Translations under genes and position numbers: made by a program | Notes under the pieces: generated by a model | What the model saw: the letters and a program-made list of their open reading frames with translations, nothing else | Database searches by the model: none | Told to the model about the DNA's origin: nothing | NCBI RefSeq assembly: GCF_013009555.1 | Contig: NZ_CP046176.1 | Coordinates: 1,581,501 to 1,645,500 of the forward strand | DNA: 64,000 nucleotides | Reading direction: 5' to 3' | DNA from: Phocaeicola dorei | GTDB lineage: Bacteria > Bacteroidota > Bacteroidia > Bacteroidales > Bacteroidaceae | Shown here: one piece after another, positions 9,145 to 17,511 of the stretch | Layout: the number at the start of each line of letters is the position of its first letter | Numbering within the stretch: position 1 is the first letter of the stretch

Positions 9145-9726
9145 ATGTTGGAAAATTTAGAAAAATATAAAATAATCCTTGCTTCCAATTCTCCGCGCCG
9201 CAAAGAATTGTTATCCGGCTTAGGTATAAAATATGAGGTAAAAACACTACCCGGCATAGAGGAAATCTATCCGGATACATTGAAAGCAGAGGAAATTCCT
9301 TTGTATATAGCTTGCGAGAAGGCGGCTGCTTACCGGAATACCATGCATCCGGACGAATTGATTATTACTGCTGATACCATTGTATGGTTGGACGGTGTAG
9401 TCATGGGCAAGCCTCATAACGAGGATGATGCACGGCAGATGTTGTGGAAGCTTTCTGGCAAGACCCATCAGGTGATAACTGGGGTTTGTCTGACTACTGC
9501 CAGGACTCAGAGAAGTTTTTCTGCTGTAACAGAAGTAACGTTTGCAGAATTGTCCGATGAGGAGATCGATTATTATATTCGGGTTTACAAGCCGATGGAT
9601 AAGGCTGGTTCTTATGGTATACAAGAGTGGATAGGCTTCATTGGTGTCTGTGGAATTTCGGGTAGTTACTTCAATGTGATGGGACTCCCTGTGCAGTGCC
9701 TGTACACAGAACTGAAAAAACTATAA
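9145..9726 (+). CDS. maf: Maf family nucleoside triphosphate pyrophosphatase
   Basis: A 193-residue Maf-like protein. The N-terminal signature LASNSPRRKELL (residues 10-21), ADTIVWLDG and the KPMDKAGSYGIQEW segment are all present; family members hydrolyse dTTP/UTP or modified nucleotides to monophosphates and can affect septum formation. Length is typical. It begins 17 bases after the KdsC-like gene and is probably the last gene of the run starting at 6932. The following dehydrogenase is separated by 65 bases. Confidence 0.93.
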   Translation: MLENLEKYKIILASNSPRRKELLSGLGIKYEVKTLPGIEEIYPDTLKAEEIPLYIACEKAAAYRNTMHPDELIITADTIVWLDGVVMGKPHNEDDARQMLWKLSGKTHQVITGVCLTTARTQRSFSAVTEVTFAELSDEEIDYYIRVYKPMDKAGSYGIQEWIGFIGVCGISGSYFNVMGLPVQCLYTELKKL

Positions 9727-9791
9727 GTCTGTATGTGAACAGTAAGGGACGTGTTTTTGTTATTTATATGAACTATAAATAAAAAATAATT

Positions 9792-10799
9792 ATGGCTTAT
9801 AAAATAGCTTTTTACGACACGAAACCCTACGACGAACACTCGTTTACGGAGGCTAATGAGAAGTTTGGCTTTGATATCAGGTATTACAAAGGCCATTTGA
9901 ATATGAATAACGTGGTGTTGACCAAAGGAGTGGATGTGGTTTGCATCTTCGTAAACGATACGGCTGATGCCGAAGTTATCCGGGCAATGGCGGATAATGG
10001 TGTTAAACTGCTGGCTTTAAGATGTGCTGGTTATAATAATGTGGATTTAGCGGCAACGGCAGGTAAGATGAAAGTGGTACGGGTACCGGCATATTCGCCA
10101 TATGCTGTTGCCGAATTTACAGTGGCATTGATGTTGTCACTCAATCGTAAGATTCCTCGTGCCACAATGCGCACACGTGACGGAAACTTTTCTTTGCATG
10201 GACTTATGGGATTTGATATGCATGGCAAGACTGCCGGAATTATCGGTACGGGTAAGATTGCCAAGATTTTAATTCAGATATTACGTGGATTTGGTATGAA
10301 TGTTCTTGCATATGATCTTTATCCCGATTACAATTTTGCCCGTGAACATCAGGTGGTTTATTGTACTTTGGATGAACTTTATCATAGTTCGGATATCATC
10401 TCCCTGCATTGTCCTTTGACAGAACAGACAAAGTATCTGATTAATGATTATTCCATCAGTAAAATGAAAGATGGGGTGATGATTATCAATACGGGGCGTG
10501 GGCAGTTGATTCACACCAATGCCTTGATAGAGGGGCTGAAGACCAAAAAAGTGGGATATGCCGGTCTGGATGTATACGAGGAAGAAGAGCCTTATTTTTA
10601 TGAAGATAAGTCTGATAAGATTATTGATGATGACACTTTAGCTCGTCTTCTGTCTTTCAATAATGTGATTGTAACTTCACATCAGGCTTTTTTTACCAAA
10701 GAGGCAATGACGAATATTGCTCATACTACTCTACAAAACGTGAAAGACTTTGTTGAAGGTAGACCTTTGGTGAACGAAGTAGCGGTGGGGAGGGTCTAA
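9792..10799 (+). CDS. ldhA: D-2-hydroxyacid (D-lactate-type) dehydrogenase
   Basis: A 335-residue NAD-dependent D-2-hydroxyacid dehydrogenase, most like D-lactate dehydrogenase (pyruvate to D-lactate). The catalytic Arg is in NTGRGQLIHT, Glu in DVYEEEEPYFYED and His in TSHQAFFT; the NAD loop is GTGKIAKILIQ with an Asp (AYDLYPD) selecting NAD. Its stop codon overlaps by four bases the stop of the convergent DUF3843 gene. Substrate is inferred from the family; other 2-oxo acids are possible. Confidence 0.9.
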   Translation: MAYKIAFYDTKPYDEHSFTEANEKFGFDIRYYKGHLNMNNVVLTKGVDVVCIFVNDTADAEVIRAMADNGVKLLALRCAGYNNVDLAATAGKMKVVRVPAYSPYAVAEFTVALMLSLNRKIPRATMRTRDGNFSLHGLMGFDMHGKTAGIIGTGKIAKILIQILRGFGMNVLAYDLYPDYNFAREHQVVYCTLDELYHSSDIISLHCPLTEQTKYLINDYSISKMKDGVMIINTGRGQLIHTNALIEGLKTKKVGYAGLDVYEEEEPYFYEDKSDKIIDDDTLARLLSFNNVIVTSHQAFFTKEAMTNIAHTTLQNVKDFVEGRPLVNEVAVGRV

Positions 10800-11965
10800 T
10801 CTCCCCTGTAGTAATACAATAAGGAATGGCGGGCTATAAAGTCCGCATTCTTTTGAACCAGTTCCTTTTCACCAAATTCGGGGAATTGTGCATCGGGGAT
10901 ATAGTGGTTGTTTATTAAATATTCCATCAGGTCCGGCGGACATTTGGTCGGGATAGTAAGCAGGCTGAATGCCTCTTGGGCAGCCGTTGCGGCATCATAC
11001 ATCGGGTTAAGAGGATCACTGATGTATTTGCATATATCCTTCGCCAATAGAATACCTTTTTCGGAATTTACCATCATGATGAAATCCTTATGTTCCTTCA
11101 TTTGGGGCAAAGTGTGATTGGAATCGTCCGGCCATTGTAATACTTGGGTAAGGAAACTGTGTAGTTCTTTATAGCTTTTCAGATATACGATACGGGCACC
11201 ATTTGTGCCTTGCGTGAACAATTGATAGGTATGGTGGTTCCTTTCCTTCATCTCGTCCGATATTTCGGGAATGGCAGGGTATAGTCCTTCTATCTCTTCC
11301 CAACATTCGGTTTCTCCGTTGGTCAGCAGGTCAATCCATTCATGAAGAAACAGGGCAAGGGGGCCACATGGAATGATGAATTTGTCGGTTTCTGTAACCT
11401 GTGCAATATATTCTTGTACAGATGGTTCTGTGAGATAAGTATGTCCGAACAGCCAGCGTAGTTTATGGTTTGCGTCCTCTTTTCCTTTGAAATCCATAAA
11501 GAACTCCTGTAACGTGGCATTGGCGGGAGCCGTTTCATATTCTTCATCCAATATCCGGAAAAATAAATGTGCAGTTTCTTCGATATTCCTGTCCATCGGA
11601 TTGATATACAGATGTTTATATGGAGCCTTCTCTAAAGTGTTCCAAATGATGAAACGGATATCTTCCTCATTGATCTCATCTTTTATATAATCCGGTCGGA
11701 TGGTATAGAAAGGAAGTGACGTATCATATAGTTCCAGATGCTTTTTGATGAATGCTTGCCATAGACCTAAACCTGAAATGACATCTTCAAAATAGGCAGC
11801 GGTGTAAAGACATAACTTCTTTTTAATGGATTCGGGAATCTCTCTTATCGTACAAGTGGAGTATAATCGGTTAGCCAGATCGACAAAATATCTGTCTGTA
11901 GTCTGTTGTTGGATATAAGGATGGATAGCCAACCAGTCTTTTATGTATAATTTTATGGTTTGCAT
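10796..11965 (-). CDS. DUF3843-like protein
   Basis: A 389-residue soluble protein with no signal peptide or membrane helix and a predominantly helical composition. I believe it belongs to DUF3843, a family found in Bacteroides, but I cannot confirm this. It is divergent from the DUF2721 gene; a -7-like TATCTTTG lies on the minus strand at 11993-12000. No catalytic motif is recognised. Confidence 0.7.
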   Translation of the reverse strand: MQTIKLYIKDWLAIHPYIQQQTTDRYFVDLANRLYSTCTIREIPESIKKKLCLYTAAYFEDVISGLGLWQAFIKKHLELYDTSLPFYTIRPDYIKDEINEEDIRFIIWNTLEKAPYKHLYINPMDRNIEETAHLFFRILDEEYETAPANATLQEFFMDFKGKEDANHKLRWLFGHTYLTEPSVQEYIAQVTETDKFIIPCGPLALFLHEWIDLLTNGETECWEEIEGLYPAIPEISDEMKERNHHTYQLFTQGTNGARIVYLKSYKELHSFLTQVLQWPDDSNHTLPQMKEHKDFIMMVNSEKGILLAKDICKYISDPLNPMYDAATAAQEAFSLLTIPTKCPPDLMEYLINNHYIPDAQFPEFGEKELVQKNADFIARHSLLYYYRGD

Positions 11966-12083
11966 ATTAGTTTATTGGAATTATTTTTATTGCAAAGATA
12001 TTCCTTTCATTGTAAAAAGGAAGGAGAATATCGGGATATTTACTTTATCTTTGCAATATTCTAACTTTGAAATACCTATAAAA

Positions 12084-12473
12084 ATGGAAATAGATTTAAC
12101 AACTCCTGCTTTATTGTTCTCAGCCATATCGCTGATTATGCTGGCATATACCAATCGTTTTCTGTCATATGCCCAGTTAGTACGCACGTTGAAGGATCAG
12201 TATCGTGAAAATCATTCGGCGGTTACGGCAGCACAGATTTCTAATCTCCGCAAACGCCTTTATCTGACACGTGCTATGCAGGTGACAGGTATCGGGAGCT
12301 TGTTGCTTTGCGTGGTCAGTATGTTTTTAATGTATATACAGCTTTACCTCATATCCGTATATATTTTTGGACTGGCACTGGTGCTGCTCATTATTTCTTT
12401 AGGCATTTCTGTCCGCGAGATTTATATTTCCGTCAAGGCGCTGGAACTGCATCTGAGTGATATGGATTCTTGA
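12084..12473 (+). CDS. DUF2721 membrane protein
   Basis: A 129-residue protein with an N-terminal helix (about 5-25) and two adjacent transmembrane helices (about 65-105), matching the small DUF2721 family. ATG at 12084 was chosen because the longer frame from 11943 overlaps the divergent gene; a -7-like TATCTTTG lies at 12046-12053, leaving a leader of about 25 bases. Its stop is one base from the end of the convergent MFS pseudogene. Function unknown. Confidence 0.8.
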   Translation: MEIDLTTPALLFSAISLIMLAYTNRFLSYAQLVRTLKDQYRENHSAVTAAQISNLRKRLYLTRAMQVTGIGSLLLCVVSMFLMYIQLYLISVYIFGLALVLLIISLGISVREIYISVKALELHLSDMDS

Positions 12474-12474
12474 T

Positions 12475-13650
12475 TTATCTTTTTGCAAAGATATTTATCA
12501 TAAAGGAACAGGCTGTTAATGCGATCCCTGTTCCTACTACTCCTTGCCATCCAAACCAATGCCAGAATGTTCCGGCAAGGAATGTACCTACGGAACCACC
12601 TATAAAATAAGTTGTCATAAAAATGGTATTAATACGGTTGGCTGCTTTCGGGTTGAGGGCGAAAATCGTAGTCTGATTACTCAATTGGATACATTGCATA
12701 CCTATATCTATAATAAAAATTCCGGTGATGATACCCACGTAAGAGTCCTGACCGAAATAAAGTGAGAACTACGCCACAAAAATCAAGCCACAACCTATGT
12801 AATTCAGTCGTTTGACTCCCAAAACATGTACATATTTTCCTATATACGAGGCGGTGAGAGCTCCTGCTATGCCGCACAATCCTAATAACCCTACAATATT
12901 GTTTCCTGCAAAGAAAGGAGCTTGTCCCATTTTGAATGCCAGCGAAGTCCACAGAGCTAGGAATGAACCGAAAGCAATTCCGGCACGTAAGGAAGAAATA
13001 CGTAACTGGGGGTATTCTATCACTAATGAAAACAAGGATTTCATCAGATCACTATATTTCCCTTTAAAATTACATGGCATATCGGGTAGTACACGCATGA
13101 TAATGATGAGACATATCACCATCATTCCCGCCGCTACAAAGAAAATAAACCGCCATCCCAAATATTCGCCGACGATTCCGCTGACTACGCGCGAAGCCAA
13201 AATACCAGTCAGTAACCCTGATACAATCATGCCTACATTTCTTCCTTTGGTTTTGGGGGTGGAGAATTGTGCAGCTATGGGGATAAAGATTTGTGGCATC
13301 ACCGAACAAATGCCGGTCAGCAGAGAGGCAAATAAAATGAGATGGATATAAGGAGTCAGTGCGATGGTTAGTAATGAAACGACTAGGACTGTGAAATTGA
13401 TTAGAATAATGGTTTTCCTTTTAAATAAATCTCCCAAAGGAATAATGAACAGCAATCCGATGGCATAACCTATTTGGGTAATCATTGCTATCAGGTTGGC
13501 GGTGAATTCGGATGTTTGGAGATCACGGCTGATGCGATTTAATAAAGGTTGGTTATAATATAAATTGGCAACGGAGATTCCCGCAATAATTGCTAGCGTC
13601 CAAAGTAAGGAGGCAGGTAGTCCTTGGTTTTCTTTTAATTCTTGTTTCAT
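12475..13650 (-). pseudogene. MFS transporter interrupted by an in-frame amber codon
   Basis: One reading frame of 391 codons encodes a twelve-helix major facilitator transporter, but codon 294 is TAG (12769-12771 on the plus strand). Before it: 293 residues with the helix 2-3 loop GDLFKRKT and the first nine or so helices. After it the same frame continues without a break through FSLYFGQDSY and helices to the normal end FAKR. No frame change is needed, so this is a single point event; TGG is the likeliest ancestral codon. Start ATG 13650 has a -7-like TACTTTTG at 13655-13662 close to it. It could be a true loss of function, a suppressed stop or a base error. Substrate unknown; drug or sugar efflux is typical of the relatives. 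Confidence 0.85.
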
Positions 13651-13709
13651 GCTGCAAAAGTAGTAATTTCATGAAAATCATGTTATCTTTGTAAAGAAGA
13701 AAAATAGAA

Positions 13710-14231
13710 ATGAAAATGAAGAATTGTATAAAAACGGTCTGTTTTCTGTTTTGGACCTGTGTAATGTTTATAGCGTGTATTGATGATGATGTGGAGGAAG
13801 GTACTGTTGATTTACAAACAGGAGAGAACATTCCTGTTTTTTCTGTGGTAATGGATGATGGACAAATAATAACTTCCGAAACCCTGAAAGGAGAGGTTTC
13901 CTTGATTGTGTTTTTTCATACGGGTTGTCCGGACTGCCGGAAAGAACTTCCTGTGCTGCAAAAAATATATACGGATTACGGTCAAAGAATCCGGATGGTT
14001 TGTATTAGCAGGGAAGAGAGTTCGGCAGAGATTGTCCGTTATTGGGACGAAAATCATTTGACTTTGCCCTATTCGGCCCAAGAAAACCGCACGGTATACT
14101 ATCAGTTTGCTAAATCGGGGATACCTCGTGTTTATGTCATAGATAAAGAGTTGGTTATCCGTAGTGTTTTCACGGATAACCCGTTGGCAAGTTATGAAGA
14201 TTTGGCTGAGGCTATAGAAACCTGTTTGTAG
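13710..14231 (+). CDS. TlpA-like thioredoxin-fold lipoprotein
   Basis: A 173-residue exported redoxin. The N terminus is a lipoprotein signal (CVMFIACID, Cys about residue 23). The thioredoxin fold spans about residues 40-170 with a CPDC active site in FFHTGCPDCRKELP and the cis-Pro loop GIPRVYVID. Such proteins act as thiol oxidoreductases outside the cytoplasmic membrane. A -7-like TATCTTTG lies at 13684-13691, only 22 bases from the divergent MFS -7 box, so the two promoters face each other in under 40 bases. Partner proteins are not evident from the neighbours. Confidence 0.9.
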   Translation: MKMKNCIKTVCFLFWTCVMFIACIDDDVEEGTVDLQTGENIPVFSVVMDDGQIITSETLKGEVSLIVFFHTGCPDCRKELPVLQKIYTDYGQRIRMVCISREESSAEIVRYWDENHLTLPYSAQENRTVYYQFAKSGIPRVYVIDKELVIRSVFTDNPLASYEDLAEAIETCL

Positions 14232-14264
14232 TTTTTAGAGAGGGTAAAATCCCTAAAAATAGGT

Positions 14265-14296
14265 ATTGTCAGATAATGATAAGCTCATTACCTTTG
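14265..14296 (+). promoter_or_regulatory. Promoter of the TetR gene
   Basis: ATTG at 14265-14268, a 20-base spacer and TACCTTTG at 14289-14296 match the Bacteroidetes sigma-factor pattern (TTTG, 19-21, TAnnTTTG). The start codon is 34 bases downstream. Confidence 0.7.
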
Positions 14297-14329
14297 CCAT
14301 CATAAAAACAGAATCACAACTGACTATAC

Positions 14330-14941
14330 ATGCAAATATTAAAGGATAACATACGTAGCCGTATTTTGGATGTAGCCAAACAACAATTTGAGTTGAAAGG
14401 TTATTCCAAGACTTCCATGCGTGAGATAGCTGTGGATGTAGGTGTTGGGGTGGGAAATATTTACAACTACTTTAAAAGTAAGGATGAGCTGTTTCATGAA
14501 GTTGTTCGTCCGGTTTTGTATGCGTTGGAAATGCTGTTGCAGGAACATCATGGAATACAGGGCGAGGATATTATGATGATGAGGTCGGAAGAATACTTAG
14601 AAACCTGTATAAACGAATATATTTCCTTGTATGACACCCACCACAGATTGATGAAAATACTGTTATTTCGTGCGCAAGGTTCTTCATTGGAACGTTTTCG
14701 GGAGAATTATACAGACCGTTCAACCGAATTAGTCAAAGTCTGGTTTACGGTGATGCAGAGAAAGTACCCGATGATAAATATAGCTATTCCCGATTTTATA
14801 ATCCATTTGCATACTGTATGGATGTTTACTATGTTTGAGGAGCTTTTGAGGCATTCAATAGCGAAACAGGAAATGAAAGCTATTTTACACAATTATATTC
14901 TATTTGAGATCCAAGGTTGGAGGGCCATTATTCGAATATGA
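14330..14941 (+). CDS. TetR/AcrR family regulator
   Basis: A 203-residue repressor-type regulator. The N-terminal helix-turn-helix is clear: SRILDVAKQQFELKGYSKTSMREIA then VGVGNIYNYFKSKDELF (about residues 10-55). The C-terminal ligand domain has no recognisable specificity. It has its own promoter and a strong terminator just after it, and precedes the ABC exporter cluster on the same strand, so it is a candidate local regulator of that cluster. This is an inference from position; no operator shared by both promoters is obvious, though TGAA-N5-TTCA at about 15039-15051 upstream of the exporter is a possible small dyad. Confidence 0.9.
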   Translation: MQILKDNIRSRILDVAKQQFELKGYSKTSMREIAVDVGVGVGNIYNYFKSKDELFHEVVRPVLYALEMLLQEHHGIQGEDIMMMRSEEYLETCINEYISLYDTHHRLMKILLFRAQGSSLERFRENYTDRSTELVKVWFTVMQRKYPMINIAIPDFIIHLHTVWMFTMFEELLRHSIAKQEMKAILHNYILFEIQGWRAIIRI

Positions 14942-14990
14942 CAGGTAAAATTTGTATATACAGACTGGTTGCTACAGTAAGGCAGCAGGA

Positions 14991-15027
14991 AAGGAGGAAG
15001 TCTTTACGGAGGTTTCCTCCTTTTTTT
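14991..15027 (+). terminator. Terminator of the TetR gene
   Basis: AAGGAGGAA (14991-14999) pairs perfectly with TTCCTCCTT (15014-15022), followed by five more T residues. It separates the regulator from the exporter operon. Confidence 0.88.
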
Positions 15028-15081
15028 ATGAACAAATTTGAATACCGTTCACTAATAATCCGTTTGATATAGTACAATTAT

Positions 15082-16878
15082 ATGAAAAAGAAGAAAGAAG
15101 GATTGTCCCGTTTGTTAGAGATTGCGGGACAGAAGAAAGGGTTGCTTCTGCTGGCAGGTTTGTTGTCGGTAGGTAGTGCCATGTGTATGCTTGTGCCCTA
15201 TTGGGCTGTCTATGAGGTGCTGAAAGAGTTGTTGTTGCATGGCAGCAATCCTGTTTTGGCAAATGGAACTGAAATGATACGTTGGGGATGGATCGCACTG
15301 GGTGGACTTGTCGGCGGATTGGTTTTGCTGTACGCTGCCCTTATGTCCTCTCATGTAGCCGCATTCCGAATCTTGTATGGGTTGCGTGTCCGTTTATCCG
15401 AACATATCGGTAAACTTCCGTTGGGCTATCTGAACAACACTTCCATCGGGTCCATCAAAAAAACGATGGATCAGAATATCGAGAAGATAGAGGGATTCAT
15501 TGCACATACTATCCCCGATTTGGTAAATGTGATAGCTACGGTGGCAGTGATGTTTGTCATTTTCTTCTCATTAAATGTATGGTTGACAGTGGCGTGTTTG
15601 ACAGTTGTCGTATTAAGCCTTTTCCTGCAATTTTCCAATTTTATGGGAAAGAAAGCGAAGGAGTTTATGCGTGTCTATTACGATGCACAGGAAAGGATGA
15701 GTACTTCTGCTGTACAATATGTTCGTGGAATGCCTATAGTAAAGATTTTTGGGCAAAGTGTATACTCGTTCCGCCAGTTCAATGCAGAGATACAGGCATA
15801 CAAGACATTTGCTTTGAAATGCTGTGATACCTACCAGAACGGGATGATTGCCTTTACTGTTCTGCTTGGTTCAATGGTGACATTCATTCTTCCAATGGGT
15901 ATCCTGTTGCTGAATGCCAACCCGCAATCTTTGTCACTGGCTGCGGTATGGTTGTTTTTTATTATTATGGGACCAGGTGTGGCTTCACCTATTTACAAAC
16001 TGACTTTCTTGGGTGGGAACACACGGGAAATCAATGAGGGGGTAGCACGTATTGACCGCATACTGGAGAGGCAACCTATTCCCGAGCCGGAACATCCACA
16101 AGTGCCGGAGAGGTATGATATAGAATTTCGTCATGTGTCATTTTTTTATGAGAACACAGAACAGGGAACACGGACGAAAGTTTTGCATGATATCAATTTC
16201 AAGGCACAGCAAGGGGAAATAACTGCGCTCGTAGGACCATCTGGTAGCGGTAAATCGACGGTAGCCAACTTGATACCGCGTTTTTGGAATGTAGAGCAGG
16301 GCGAAATCCTTATCGGTGGTGTGAATATCAAGCAAATAGCAACAGCAGAGTTGATGGATACCGTATCGTTTGTCTTTCAAGACACTTTCTTGTTTTATGA
16401 TACGCTGTATGAAAACATTGCCATCGGTTCTCCTTCTGCCGGTAAAGAAGCGGTGATAGCTGCTGCTGAAGCCGCCCAATGCCATGATTTCATAGAACGG
16501 TTGCCAGATGGTTATGATACTAAAATTGGGGATAAAGGTATATTTCTTTCGGGCGGTGAGGCGCAACGGATATGCGTGGCACGCGCCATCTTGAAGAATG
16601 CGCCGATACTAGTACTGGACGAAGCCACTGCTTTTGCTGATCCGGAAAACGAGTATAAGATGCAAATGGCCTTGCAGTCTTTGATAAAAGACAAGACGGT
16701 TATTGTAATAGCTCACCGTTTGTCTTCTATTGTATCAGCTCATCAGATTGTTGTCATGAAAGAAGGCCGGATTGTGCAATGTGGAAAACATAATATTTTA
16801 TCTGTGAAAGAGGGGGTATATAAAAGTATGTGGGATGCTTATAGAAACGCTTACCATTGGTCGTTAAACAAGAATTAA
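15082..16878 (+). CDS. ABC exporter half, ATPase/permease fusion 1
   Basis: A 598-residue exporter half-transporter: six transmembrane helices (about residues 20-320) then a nucleotide-binding domain. Walker A GPSGSGKST at about 385-393, signature LSGGEAQR at about 489, Walker B ILVLDEATAF with the catalytic Glu at about 514, and the switch His in VIAHRLS. Together with the second half at 17508 it should form a heterodimer; the pair, split by a methyltransferase gene, recalls the IrtAB/YbtPQ branch linked to siderophore handling. That link is an inference from general resemblance. The gene starts behind the TetR terminator, so it needs its own promoter, which I could not identify. Confidence 0.88.
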   Translation: MKKKKEGLSRLLEIAGQKKGLLLLAGLLSVGSAMCMLVPYWAVYEVLKELLLHGSNPVLANGTEMIRWGWIALGGLVGGLVLLYAALMSSHVAAFRILYGLRVRLSEHIGKLPLGYLNNTSIGSIKKTMDQNIEKIEGFIAHTIPDLVNVIATVAVMFVIFFSLNVWLTVACLTVVVLSLFLQFSNFMGKKAKEFMRVYYDAQERMSTSAVQYVRGMPIVKIFGQSVYSFRQFNAEIQAYKTFALKCCDTYQNGMIAFTVLLGSMVTFILPMGILLLNANPQSLSLAAVWLFFIIMGPGVASPIYKLTFLGGNTREINEGVARIDRILERQPIPEPEHPQVPERYDIEFRHVSFFYENTEQGTRTKVLHDINFKAQQGEITALVGPSGSGKSTVANLIPRFWNVEQGEILIGGVNIKQIATAELMDTVSFVFQDTFLFYDTLYENIAIGSPSAGKEAVIAAAEAAQCHDFIERLPDGYDTKIGDKGIFLSGGEAQRICVARAILKNAPILVLDEATAFADPENEYKMQMALQSLIKDKTVIVIAHRLSSIVSAHQIVVMKEGRIVQCGKHNILSVKEGVYKSMWDAYRNAYHWSLNKN

Positions 16879-16890
16879 ACATATATTGAT

Positions 16891-17511
16891 ATGAGAAACA
16901 AGCATTTATTAAACAGTATTTTGCAGAATACAAGCTGTCCGAAAGGTTTTTGGGGTCGGATGATTTTATGGGGAATGAATCGTTTTCATGCTTCTTTGGC
17001 CCGTCGTGGTATGAAACAGGTAAACTGGCAACCGCAATGGACTGTCCTAGATATTGGATGCGGAGGTGGAGCCAACCTGAATCGTTTGTTGAAACAATGT
17101 CCTCAAGGAAAGGTTTATGGTATAGATTTATCGGAAGAGAGTGTAGTTTTTGCAAGCAAATACAATGTGAAAGAATTGAATAAACGATGTTTCATACAGC
17201 AAGGAAGTGTGTGCTCCTTGCCATACAAAGACGGGACATTTGATGCTGTTACTGCTTTTGAAACAGTCTATTTTTGGTCGCCCATAGAGATAGCGTTGGC
17301 TGAGGTGGTACGAGTCTTACGAAAAGGAGGATGCTTCCTTGTCGGCTTGGAAGCAAGCAGTCCTGAACTCGGAAAAATGTGGACTGAACGGATAAAAGGA
17401 ATGGTGGTATATACAGCCGGAGATTTGAAGGATTTGTTGATAGAGGCCGGATTTTCAACCATTCAGGTTGTTCATAATAAAGAAGAAATGTATATTATCG
17501 CACGTAAATGA
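16891..17511 (+). CDS. Class I SAM-dependent methyltransferase
   Basis: A 206-residue methyltransferase. The SAM loop is LDIGCGGGANL (about residues 51-61), the acidic residue after strand 2 is in YGIDLSEES, and the post-motif segment is FDAVTAFETVYFW. Substrate domain is small, as in small-molecule methyltransferases. It starts 12 bases after the first exporter half and its stop overlaps the next start as ATGA, so it is an integral part of the operon. It may modify the exported or imported compound; this is inferred from context only. Confidence 0.88.
   Translation: MRNKHLLNSILQNTSCPKGFWGRMILWGMNRFHASLARRGMKQVNWQPQWTVLDIGCGGGANLNRLLKQCPQGKVYGIDLSEESVVFASKYNVKELNKRCFIQQGSVCSLPYKDGTFDAVTAFETVYFWSPIEIALAEVVRVLRKGGCFLVGLEASSPELGKMWTERIKGMVVYTAGDLKDLLIEAGFSTIQVVHNKEEMYIIARK

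Noticed and set aside
12475..13650. Two separate small genes (87 and 293 residues)
   Set aside because: Both lie in one frame separated by a TAG and ten sense codons, and together make one full-length MFS transporter.
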